From Trichostrongylus colubriformis (Eukaryota; Nematoda; Chromadorea; Rhabditida; Trichostrongylidae), in NCBI GenBank assembly GCA_963978905.1, contig OZ022261.1, forward strand, positions 23,123,686 to 23,187,685: 64,000 bases of DNA. Reading direction: 5' to 3'. A program made the position numbers and the translations under genes. Below the pieces are notes generated by a model. The model made no database searches and was not told where the DNA came from. It saw only the letters and a program-made list of their open reading frames with translations. Shown piece after piece: positions 54,301 to 64,000 of this stretch (position 1 is the first letter of the stretch; each line of letters starts with the position of its first letter).

Positions 54301-57300
54301 AATTGCCTGTGACTGGTGATCGCGAGTAACGTTACAATCGCAAGCTTTATTCATAATTGCAGCGCTCCTTTACCACAATGAGTGCGTAGTGCCAACGACA
54401 ACAGGAACTTTTTATACGAGCTCCAATGACAATGAGAGACGACAACGATTCAAAAAGAATTGCCCAAGCACGGTATGACACGGAAAATTCCACGAGGCCG
54501 CCTGAGGTAAGATTATATACTAATGCTTGAATTGATGCTTTTATCTATTGATGCTTGAATTTATAAGTCGCTGGTGGATCAAAGAGCGAATTCGCAAAAA
54601 TGTCTCGAGACAGGCATTCTGTGGTTGCATAACACATACGAGTCCTGCAAAACTGTAAGCCTAAAGGTTGAAAAATGTTTGGAATCCTGCACGCTAGTCA
54701 TCACAAGGGCAACCGGTGATAGTGCAGGTGTAGGTAACGATGTTTGAAAAGACCTCAGCAGAAAAGCCTACATGAAAATCGCGATCAGTAATAATAGTAT
54801 AGATAATAATAGATTAGTAATAATAGTCAACCGATAACTCTGGACGAACATGAGGTTTTGAACTAACCATCAGATATCAAAAAATGAAGGACGAACCAAT
54901 ATGACGAGTTGGTTGACTTCCAGGTATCGAATAAAATTTCTGCTCTAACATTTTAAGGGCAAGTGAGATACATCGAAAAGAGGGAAAACTTGTATTATGA
55001 ACACATATGTAAAAAGAACAAGGAGGATATGAGAAAACGCGAGGATGACAAACCGAGTCGTGATCACCACCTTTGATATCCAACATCCACATGGTTATGT
55101 ATCAACCGATCACGCATATTTCTTCGCCTTCACTGGATAAAACGCGGTTTCATTAAAATCACCGGAAAACCCACTATTCTTGTTGAAACGACATGACTGT
55201 AGCCTCGAAGACAAATTATACCCAATCAACCACTCGCAAATAAATGCCTCACCAATTTGCGCATGAGTTGTCGTAGAAAGAACCGGCTATTTAGTACATG
55301 TATTAAACTCCGTTATACTAGATGGATGCACTGTATTCGCTGCCTCTTCACTTGTTGTTGGCGATCGGTGGAGTGTGGCTGCCACTTTCGACAGTAACAA
55401 AGCTTTTCCAGGTACGCAATAATTCCAGGACTCAACAGGGGATTCTCCTGAACATTGAAACTTGAAGGTCAATGCTACCGATTACGGACACGAGGTACTG
55501 TGACATTTCATGCATTTCTGCTGGTTCTTTGAATGTCTCTTTTTGAAAAAATCATGCTGTTCCCTTTACCTCCTTGTACAAATGTGGGCATGTAATGTAT
55601 TTTACATTTTTATGTTGAGCGGCTCATTTTATTGTATATCTTTGCAATATAGTATCTACTGTATCATGCAGACAAGCAATACTATATTTAATTCCATGTT
55701 ATTTCGTTTTATTCTGACAAAGTGAAGTAAATATGTTGTTGGAAGTTTGCTATGGATTAGTTCATTGTTATTATTGCTTCATCCGGTGCATAGATGTTTT
55801 ATGTATGCGAGTAGTAACCATTCATGTCATTTGAGCGATCGGCATTGTAAGTAATTAGAACAATCAGCACCAAATACTTATTTGATCTTCACCACTCGAT
55901 TAGTGGTGAGATTATGGCCATCGATACAATAAAGGTTCGACCCTTTGTTCACCAATACCCTTGAATGTTCGGTGTGAATAACCATTCGGTGAGTTGTTTG
56001 TCTCAGTTGTTTGATTCGCATAATTTGAGAATGTCAATAAAGTTTTTTTCAAAAAAATTTAAAAAACTTGTTTCATGAGAAAGAAGACTGGTGTAATACA
56101 CAATGTCACAGAATAGTCGAGTAAGAGTAAGTAGAGACCTCATTTCTGGCGGCCGCGCGGTCACTAGTCGCGGTGTGGTGGTGGAACGTACTTGATAAAC
56201 TATTGCTTGACACAATTAATAATGCGCAACCAGTGAAGGATTTTCAGGAATAATTATCAAAATAGCAGGGTGGGAAGAACTGTGCTTATAGTGATCTACT
56301 AATGGTGATAGTAAAAGTTTTCGAGTTGTACTCCCAAGAAGTTTTTTGAGCATGCGTGGGTTTAGCTATTTTGCGACCTACGAATGTGCAGTTATGCAAT
56401 ACATGATGTTGTGATGTCGCACTTCGCATGCGATGGTGTAGCACGCAAAATTCCAAGGTCGTGGTGTTGCGTGCGCAACGTTGATGTCGTAAAATCGCCC
56501 AGTCGCAAAATCGCGAAGTATGGCATCAGTCTAACCGGAAATCGACTAGCATACTCAAAGGTTCATACGAACGTAAATTTCAGATTAATAAATCTACTAA
56601 AAAGCCTTTATATATAGAGCTGAGGGTTTTCATTTTGCCAATCTTCGGCAGCTTGTCTCCTTGAGCCGGAGCCGGATATTTTGCGGGCAGTTTGCGGAAT
56701 CATTATCCATACATTACTACTACACAAGATGCTTTGAAATTTCGTACGTAGGCCACTCTATCCCTCAGGGTGGGCGGGAGGACAATCGAATGCGCAGGTC
56801 AAACCGATAATAATGATAGCTTGATAAATACAAACTGCTGAACGAGCGATTTCTCAATGAATCCCTTTCGACCATGTACTTCGTTTTGACTGCAACAGCG
56901 CAGATATAGTTCACTGTTTTAGGCGCAAGGCCCCTTTTCGGAATTTGGCTAATTGCCAGTTATTCAGTGGAACTTCTTGAGAGAACCACAGCCACAAGGT
57001 GATCGACTCGAGATCAAGGCTTTTCGTTATTGACCCATTCGCGCCTATATTGCCCTAATGACATCGGTATCGTCTTGCCCCTTTCCCTCGACTCTTACCT
57101 CACTATTTTCTTCTCTAATATCTTGTTCTGTTGTTCATATCTTGTTCTGTTGTTCAGGTGATCCTCTTCTTACAAGCACCCTAATCCCTCCTCGCCTAGT
57201 AGCTTCGGTCAAGGAGCTTTTCTTCTTGAAGAGGTGAATTTAAGGCGCGCCTGAGATGTGGATATGGGTCTCGGCGATTGAAGCGAAAAAAGCTTGGCTG

Positions 57301-57560
57301 CTGCAGCTCGCTTTTGATACCTCGACCCCACGCATCAACCACCACTCCTATCTGCTTAACAATTTTCTCTGAATTATTATGGTCAGATAGTCGCACTGGT
57401 GCTCACAAAACGATGTGCAGAAGCCGGGTATCCCCTGCCTCGCAGTCTGACCGGACTGTGCTGGTTTTAGGTACACAAGGAAATCAATCCGATGGGAAAA
57501 TATTCTATCCTTCCCGTTTGTTACCATTTGTATGAGACTGGTGCACTCACATCCCAGCAG
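51370..57560. other. No confident gene; scattered weak frames
   Basis: Unique-looking sequence with no recognised transposon ends. The 123-codon minus frame at 52956-53327 and the 106-codon plus frame at 52457-52777 have no family motif. AT-rich runs with (AATAAT)-like stretches occur at 54790-54830. The interval 55500-57200 shows no coding signal. One cysteine-bearing candidate is listed at 53999-54175. Part of this stretch may be the upstream intergenic region of the KH gene. Confidence 0.35.
53999..54175 (-). CDS. Candidate cysteine-rich exon, unknown
   Basis: The minus strand encodes EDALNAFYGILDWGVSCGGC, then CCHGKMGKNGPAGLAVGI and a closing GECAKCVVKK, before a stop or a possible GTAACT donor at about 54001. 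Four closely spaced cysteines near the start, one pair near the end and a Gly-rich middle look like a small disulphide-rich domain. I cannot name the family, and no matching signal-peptide exon was found. Upstream the frame shifts to KEHLFSFVVGEATLEDPR, so an indel or an intron may lie between. Low certainty. Confidence 0.25.
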   Translation of the reverse strand, partial: EDALNAFYGILDWGVSCGGCRRQCCHGKMGKNGPAGLAVGITPSVGECAKCVVKKAQW

Positions 57561-58379
57561 TTTCAAAAGAAGACAGTGAAGGGAGACTATACCAAAAAGG
57601 GATATGGGGACGAGGTGTGGAGATTACCTGAGCCTCAAAAGGTAAGGAGTTCCCGGTGGGATAATCTCCCCTCCTTGTGTAACCAGATAAACCCTTCAGG
57701 GCTTTGATCCTTTCACCTTGCACATGTTCAGCACGTCACCTATGTGATGAGTGTGCTTCAATTACGCAGAGAAGAGTTCGATGGTTCTAGCCACAACTAA
57801 TCAAGATTTGGACATCACAATCTACCAGTTATCAGTTCCTTGCGACAAACTTTTACACTGTTACAAAGTTCCAACTGGTAGAGGATTACTGGCATACAAA
57901 ATTTCTTACAACTTCTCCAGAGCTGCGCAGGTGTGCTGTTATAGTTACGGTTACGAATCTGCCACGCATTCGTGCCACATGTGGGGCTGTGGAACGATTG
58001 AATGCGCAGTGAAGATCTGCCAGGTATTAAAAAGCAATTTGTACTTAAGGGAGGGGTTCGAGGTGTACAGCAACAATCATTCTCGTTATCTACCCACTTC
58101 TTTAAGTGTAATCGGCGTATGATAGTTTATAAAGGCCAATTTTCAGTAGAGCATAGCATCAGTAGCTCTCAGGTTAGCGAGGGTTCCCTGCTAAGCAAAT
58201 GTGTAACGCAAGAGTTCAGCAGATGTCTTGCATACTCTATTATATCGTCGCTTGCAAATTATTCCCCATATTTGCGACGTGTTAAACTTCTGAACCACTA
58301 TGTGAGGAACGACTCGCTACATTTGCATAAAAAAGCAGCATTATGCGAGACGATTGTCATATATTCCCAGTCAGTATAG
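57561..58379 (+). CDS. Candidate exons of an unidentified gene, possibly decayed
   Basis: A 27-codon stretch (57561-57641, FQKKTVKGDYTKKGYGDEV in its first part) sits between a good acceptor (ATCCCAGCAG) and donor (GTAAGG). Downstream, several frames are open in turn. One, after an acceptor GGTTCTAG at about 57788, reads KIWTSQSTSYQFLATNFYTV. Another, at 57751-58122, is cysteine-rich (CCYSYGYESATHSCHMWGCG). A third, at 58002-58379, contains ANYSPYLRRVKLLNHYVRND. The changes of frame suggest either unrecognised introns or a damaged gene. No domain was recognised. It ends about 500 bp before the KH gene. Confidence 0.3.
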
Positions 58380-58771
58380 TGCACCTGGATAAGTTTTTCC
58401 TTACAATTACAAAGCATTAAGCATGTACACTAATGTTCACAAAGCATCCTCACATTGAAATTCGGATCACAGTACGAGACTTTCCCGCGTGTTAGCTAAG
58501 GGGGTACAACGTGTCTGCACCCGTTGTAACTCGAATGCCTCGTGCGTACCATGAGTCACAGTTGGAACCATCGATCGATATTAGCTTCTGAACTCTGAAA
58601 AATCCATGTATGGAAAATCCCTTGTTCTCTTCGAACACTTCCCGCTCATTCTGGAGAAGCTCTTCTCTATAGCTGCTAAAGGCTTGTTATATTAATACCG
58701 TGGAGCTTTTTTGCGCGTCAAATTTGAATTGCGCCGACCGTAGATCCTTCTAGTACCTCCCCCCTTCTGGA

Positions 58772-58782
58772 ATCTCTATTCA
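58772..58782 (+). promoter_or_regulatory. Possible trans-splice or 5' UTR acceptor of the KH gene
   Basis: TCTCTATTCAG is a nematode-type acceptor about 90 bases upstream of the proposed start codon at 58874, with no clear donor before it. It could receive a spliced leader or follow an unseen 5' exon. The intervening sequence is open in the same frame, so a longer N-terminus is possible. Confidence 0.35.
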
Positions 58783-58873
58783 GCGTGCGTTTGCGTCGCG
58801 TTTCTTTCCGCTCATTGTGACCCTTTTCGTGTCAACGACTGCTCACCCTCCATCCTATGGCCGTATACGCGGT

Positions 58874-61800
58874 ATGTCTGGAGGTATAGTCGAAGAAAAA
58901 GCTGTCCACGACGCTCTAGACGCTCTTCTACGTGCTAGAGAGGTAAGAATTCTAATATTTTCAAACTAAAATTGGTAAGTGACGTGGTTTAATTCGTACA
59001 TTGGTGATCTTGTTTGGGATGGGTGAATGAGTCATGAGATAGTTTCGTTCGTTTCATGTCGTTACATACTATGAATAAACGGAATCGGTGCATTGAACAG
59101 TTGAATTCGCGTACAATTTTAATGATTTGCCGTTATGGGTGTTCTATCGGTTTTCTTGTTCGGTATTATTCGATGAAGCCGAAAAATAAACGTGTTTCAT
59201 TTTTGCCGTAACAGGATACTACAAGCGATTCATGTTAGTATATGAGTTTGAACACTTTCTCTGCGTTTCAATTTTTGTTCGTGAGAACTTATATTGAAAG
59301 GTGATGCTGCCCCGCACGTCACCAACTTGTGCAGTCTATTTGAGTGGTCTTTGTTTCGTTATACACGAAATTGCGCGCGGTTTGTATCTGAAAGTTCACT
59401 TGGTGGCCTTTTTAGTGTGAAGAAATTAATTGCTATATTGTCAGTATATAGACTTTATCCTTTCGTTTATGTATTTATTATTTGATGATTTTTCTATTTG
59501 GTTCGTTAACTAGAACCCTCTGTTGACACGATTTCCAATGTTGTTTAGCATTCTGGTGTCGACGCTACTACAAATCCAACGCTGAAGCGCTGTTATCCCG
59601 AAGACTCTGAGCGTGCGTCGCCTGGTTCAATTTTCGTGCTGATAATTTTGTTCGAATGATAGTGATGTTGTTTCTTTGTTTTGTTTCACCCTTCTAAATC
59701 ACTAAAAGTAATGTATGTAAGTTCCTAATTTCTAACCCTTGGTAACATTGTTTAGCATTTTCAGCGAATCCCGTGAAAAGGAGCAACATCGAGGGAGTCA
59801 TGGATGGAAGCGGGATGGTTCAACAGATGGGATTCGGAGCGCCAACCTCAATGATTCCGACAGTTGCTAGTGCAGCCGAGACTGTCGTAGAAATCATCAG
59901 TGTTCCAGAAAATACCGTAGGCCTAGGTAGGTTGCGTGTACCTTGCGGCGTGGTGACGACAAATTGCGTACTTTTTGTGATCCACAATGTGGTTTGTTTA
60001 GTCATTGGTAGAGGCGGCTCAGAAATACAAAATATTCAAAGTACAACGGGATGTCGGGTACAAATGAGTCCTGATGGTGACCCTAGCACTGGCGTCCGTC
60101 AGTGCACTCTCCAAGGAAGCAAGGTATGCGTGTGATATTACTGCAATCAATACGTTGCAACTAATCATTTGATCTATGAGAGGCTTGCGTGTACACTTCT
60201 TGCGCGGCTAACTTGCTTACGCTAGTGCAACTGCCGTTATTCTACCGTCAAGAGTGCAACTAGGTTGGTCTCTGAAAGAATGCATGGACCTTTCCTGCGC
60301 TGCTAGCTTCCCCTCTGGAATCACTTTAATATGGAGTGTTGGGGATTTAGCCAGTCAAAGTGTCCTGGGTAACCTCGAGTCTTTCTTGTGACAGAAATCA
60401 GCCCAGCAGGGATGCTCCAGGCAATGCAGCACCTCGGGATAGGTTGATACCGTAGGCTCATCCAACAACGCATCGACGCAGGTGATGGCACCAGAACGCC
60501 TTACTCACGATTTCTTTCAGATATCGGTGGAAAGAGCGAAGCAAATGATAACCGATGTCATTACGAGGGCAGCGTCACGTCCATCGACTCAGAATTTCAC
60601 TCCAACAGATGGTCGTGCCATCACTGTGGAGATGACTATACCAGCAACAAAGTGTGGTCTTGTGATAGGAAAAATGGGTGAAACAATAAAACAATTACAG
60701 GTAGGAAAAACGTTACAAAACCCACGAACAAATGTGAGCATCCATGAGCAAACAACGCTCGCTATTATTTCCTGAAACAAAGACATTATAGGAACAAGCT
60801 GGTTGCAAAATGGTCATGATACAAGATTCACAAGAAGTAACTGGTCAGTCAAAACCACTGCGTATAACAGGAGATCCCGAAAAGGTACAGTTCATTCGAA
60901 ATATCTTCACAGGTGCAACAATGTAATACAGTGTCACCAAATGTATTCTAGGTTGAAGTAGCAAAACGGCTAGTGACCGATCTGATCAACTCTCGGGAGG
61001 ATAATGGCACTTTGCCGCGCCTGTATTCCGAACAAGCGACAGCAAAAGGAGAAGTAAGCTTCAGTCTGAAACGAACAATCAGTGATTCGAGATTTTCGTA
61101 CTTCCATCCAAGTTTGTTGTCATTATTTTGCAAATGTTTTCATTTTCAGGTGGTCGTCCCTCGTGCTAGTGTCGGCATGATCATTGGTAAAGGAGGAGAA
61201 ACCATTAAACGACTCGCTATGGAGACGGGCACAAAAATTCAGTTCAAAGCTGATGGTATGTCTGCTCAAGGATGGCTTCCGCCCAGTATTGTTAGTTCAC
61301 AGTGCAGAGTGGACTCACCGCTGGGAGTGCGAGTCTTTCAAAAAGCATGTCCGTGACGTCGTTCCGTCGTCTGAAGTATGAGAATTCCAGGAAAAAAAGA
61401 TGGGGGAATAGAGCTCATATCATTCAGGAGAAAGTGAGCGCCTCGGGCCACTGCATATTTTCTGTCGGGTTTCCCTAGAATCGTAATAGGTGCTCAGTAA
61501 TCCTGGATGCATAACAGTACGTGTAGGGCAGGGGAACATAGTGAGTGGAAAGGCAAGACTGCGATCGTGTCCTGGAGTACCTTCAAAATAGTAATTTCAA
61601 AATCTATTTTGTCATGATTCACTTTTCGGCGTAGATGCGCTCTACTGCTACATAACAAAAGTCAAGGGAAGACAGATCACGGATCAACTTTTTCGTGCGC
61701 GAATACGAAGATTTGAAAAGGGCTGGATACGCGCCACTGAGTTGCGGTGGTTGCAACGCGTCTTGCGTCGACAAAGCGAAGCGGCTGCCTTTTGAACCGA

Positions 61801-63347
61801 GCCGTGTTGGTGCGGATGGAAGGGATAGGTCACAGCCAGCGGTCGTTTCTTAGTGAAATATGAGTTTATCAGTGAAGCGATCTCCAACGCGTTGATCACA
61901 CACAAAAAAAAAAACATGAAACGGTGAGCGTAATGGAGGTGCCTCGCAGTTTCTTGTGCGCTAAGGTGTTATGTTTCGATTCTTCGACTTCACACCGCGT
62001 GAGTAATCCTCTGTGATGTTGCAGCGTTCTAATCATACTCTATATGTATAATGTTGAGACAAATGCAGATACTCGTGCATTCAAAAGTTTGACCCGTTCT
62101 AGCGCGCTAAGAGGCATACTGAAGCTCTCTTCCTGTACAAATACGTCCCAGTGGTGTTGTTTATGGGTGATATTCACGTAATCGTAAATCTCAGCAAGGA
62201 ACAGGGTTACTCAACTTTAGGTGCTCTTTTCAGATGACCCGACGTCCCCCGATCGATGTGCCGTTATTATGGGATCAAGAGAGCAAATATATAAAGCGAC
62301 TGAGCTCATCACTGAGCTGGTACACAAGAGCTGCAGTGGCTCCATTATGAGCGGTCAAACAGAGGTTGGTGCAAGAACCTTTTCCTGTATGTTTACATTT
62401 ACGCACTTATGTGTGTGGTTTCGTAGCACCAGTGCTGTAAAGATTTGCATGTAAAAGGGTGGTCTCTCACCAGTGTGTTGTTTTGTGCTGTCCTTGGTCC
62501 TACACTGTTCCTTGTTTTGTGTTGTTTGTGTTTAGAAAATTTACGGAAGTAACGTACATTTTCTTTTATTGAGCCTACCATTTTTACGTTTTTTCCTCAA
62601 GTGTTGTCCTGGTAGATTCCAATTAGGTATAGGAGATACATCACTGCCTTTCCTTGCTTCCTCCCTTCAAATTATTCTTCAGTAGGAGATCGGCGAGGAG
62701 GCTACCAGCCACAAACAGCACAAATCGAAAAAATGGAAAAAAAACTTACCGATCTTATTGGTAGTTTCTCTTCTCTTGAATATATCAAATTGTCTGACAT
62801 TGTAATGTTGGTTTTATCGGATTTTTTGATCGCTTACTAACTTCTTTATTTCTAGAATGTAAAATCGCACTATGTGACCTTTGTTGCTTTTTCGTGGTGC
62901 ATAACGCTTACTAGTGTCTGCACACATGCTGCAGTGTTGTATCGCTTATTAATAATTGCTAGCTGGATGATTTCATGGAATCAGGAAACTAAAAGCTAAC
63001 ATCCAATTTCTAGACACCTCAACTTCAGGCTTTCTATATGCACGTCCCATCAAATAAGACGGGTCTCGTTATAGGTAAAGGAGGCGAGACTATCAAACAG
63101 GTTCGTTCTATGGACAGAGTTTGTTTCAAGGTTCTTCACAAATATAATGTAATTTACAGATTAATGCGGAAAGTGGCGCCCACTGCGAGTTATCTCGTGA
63201 TCCTCCACCGAATCCCCAAGAGAAGGTTTTTCTAAAAATGCGACCATTACCAACACCTCTCTAATTATTCTTCTTTTTTCGCAGGTTTTTATTATCCGTG
63301 GTACTCCATATCAAGTTCATCATGCACAACACATTATTCGAATCAAG
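58874..63347 (+). CDS. FUBP/KSRP-like protein with four KH domains, 3' end beyond window
   Basis: Twelve exons join in perfect phase: 58874-58942, 59549-59612, 59756-59926, 60002-60123, 60521-60700, 60792-60884, 60952-61053, 61150-61255, 62234-62364, 63014-63100, 63160-63225 and 63285-63347 (1254 nt, 418 residues so far). Four KH domains follow a short N-terminal region. Their GxxG loops are VIGRGGSEI (KH1, about residues 88-150), VIGKMGETI (KH2, 173-243), IIGKGGETI (KH3, 266-335) and VIGKGGETI (KH4, 350 on). FUBP-family proteins bind single-stranded DNA or U-rich RNA in the nucleus and act in transcription and RNA processing. An intron splits KH1 just before its GxxG loop and introns follow the KH2 and KH4 loops; most introns are 59-150 bases, with four longer ones. 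The exon 2 end (donor GTGCGT) is the least certain junction. All domains look intact. The C-terminal region lies past the window. Confidence 0.92.
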
Positions 63348-64000
63348 GTAGTGTACGGTTGCAATCGCAGTTTGTGTCGCGCTCGCCGCCCGTAGCAGTT
63401 GAGTGCAAAGTCGCAGAACGGATAGCTTAGAAACGAATTTGGCATTGAGCATTAGATCGCAAGTAACCGTTCAACGCTGTTCGCTCAATTGCTGTGTATA
63501 GCCGTCGTCCTCTGAGATCGCAACCAGATTATCTGTTGTTTTGCTCAGTGAATCACTCCTTTGGTGTGAATTAGTTTTGCTTCGAGGTTCTAATTAGGCA
63601 CTAACGTAAATTAGTTCAGTAATGTTGCAGTCGTAGCAGTTATATGTCACGGTACTAGTTTTGGAGGGAGGCAGGGTCTTATCCATTCATGAGCATGCAT
63701 TTAATATGAGTACCAATGGAGCACCAGCTTTCCTTTTGTTAAAGACATCTGGTTATACGGTCTCTTTACCACCTGTCAAATAAGATCTCACGGGTTTTCA
63801 GTACGCTTGACTGTGTAGGGGCATGTGCGTCAGATTGATGGGATGAGGTGTGTGCTATTAGGACAGAAAATTATGTGGCGGCTTCCTCGTGATGCGATGG
63901 GTACGACACCGTTTTTTGTTGGGCCCTGGAGCGATGACAGTGTTTTGGGCCTCCGTTCGGAGTTCGCGATTCTGCGGCGCCGCACTTTCGCACGCGGTAC
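63348..64000. other. Intron or downstream part of the KH gene, no exon seen
   Basis: After the donor GTAGTG at 63348 no further FUBP-type coding block could be read to the window end. Because the protein has no stop yet, this is most likely a long intron. A GC-richer patch lies near 63960-64000. Confidence 0.5.

Overview
This window looks like nuclear DNA of a strongylid, probably hookworm-like, nematode. Two genes have short introns with nematode-type acceptors (TTTTCAG, TTTAG), and the repeat mix is typical of parasitic nematodes: RTE and CR1 LINEs, a Penelope-like element (PLE), Tc1, mariner, maT, Merlin and Tc5 DNA transposons, an env-like remnant and many foldback elements. The species call is an inference. 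Only two genes look like conserved, functional host genes. One is a two-exon secreted cysteine-rich protein (4721-5535, +). The other is a multi-exon gene with four KH domains of the FUBP/KSRP type (58874-63347, +), whose 3' end lies beyond the window.

Layout. 1-11.5 kb holds the secreted-protein gene with a CCAAT/GC/TATA-like promoter, a foldback MITE, a GC-rich foldback and a copy of a dispersed repeat (R1). 11.57-14.71 kb is a decayed maT transposon carrying a nearly intact Merlin transposon with a perfect 8-bp target duplication. 17.3-18.7 kb is a 5'-truncated RTE LINE. 19.2-21.1 kb is a broken coiled-coil reading frame split by R1. 21.3-27.0 kb is a decayed CR1 LINE whose reverse transcriptase is interrupted by a Tc1-like element at a TA site.

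27.05-33.15 kb is an env-like (phlebovirus-G2-type) remnant cut by a foldback MITE and a mariner. The mariner is cut in turn by a palindromic 5'-to-5' PLE pair that has a 12-bp target duplication and encodes GIY-YIG endonuclease. An N gap at 31009-31208 sits inside this PLE, flanked by what is almost certainly a false assembly duplication of about 868 bp. 33.2-38.2 kb is an RTE LINE, itself holding an inverted-repeat element, fused to the 5' half of a CR1. 41.1 kb has a small foldback that shares the PLE terminal motif. 42.4-45.9 kb holds a mariner derivative and a Tc5-like transposon with TTA target duplication. 47.4-51.4 kb is a three-level nest: a foldback MITE holding a Tc1-like element, which holds a Harbinger-type inverted-repeat element. 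51.4-58.8 kb has only weak coding candidates, and the KH gene fills the rest.

The coding content outside the two host genes is almost entirely transposon-derived. Nesting order and target duplications give a relative insertion history at four loci. No rRNA, CRISPR array, operon or convincing intact tRNA was seen.
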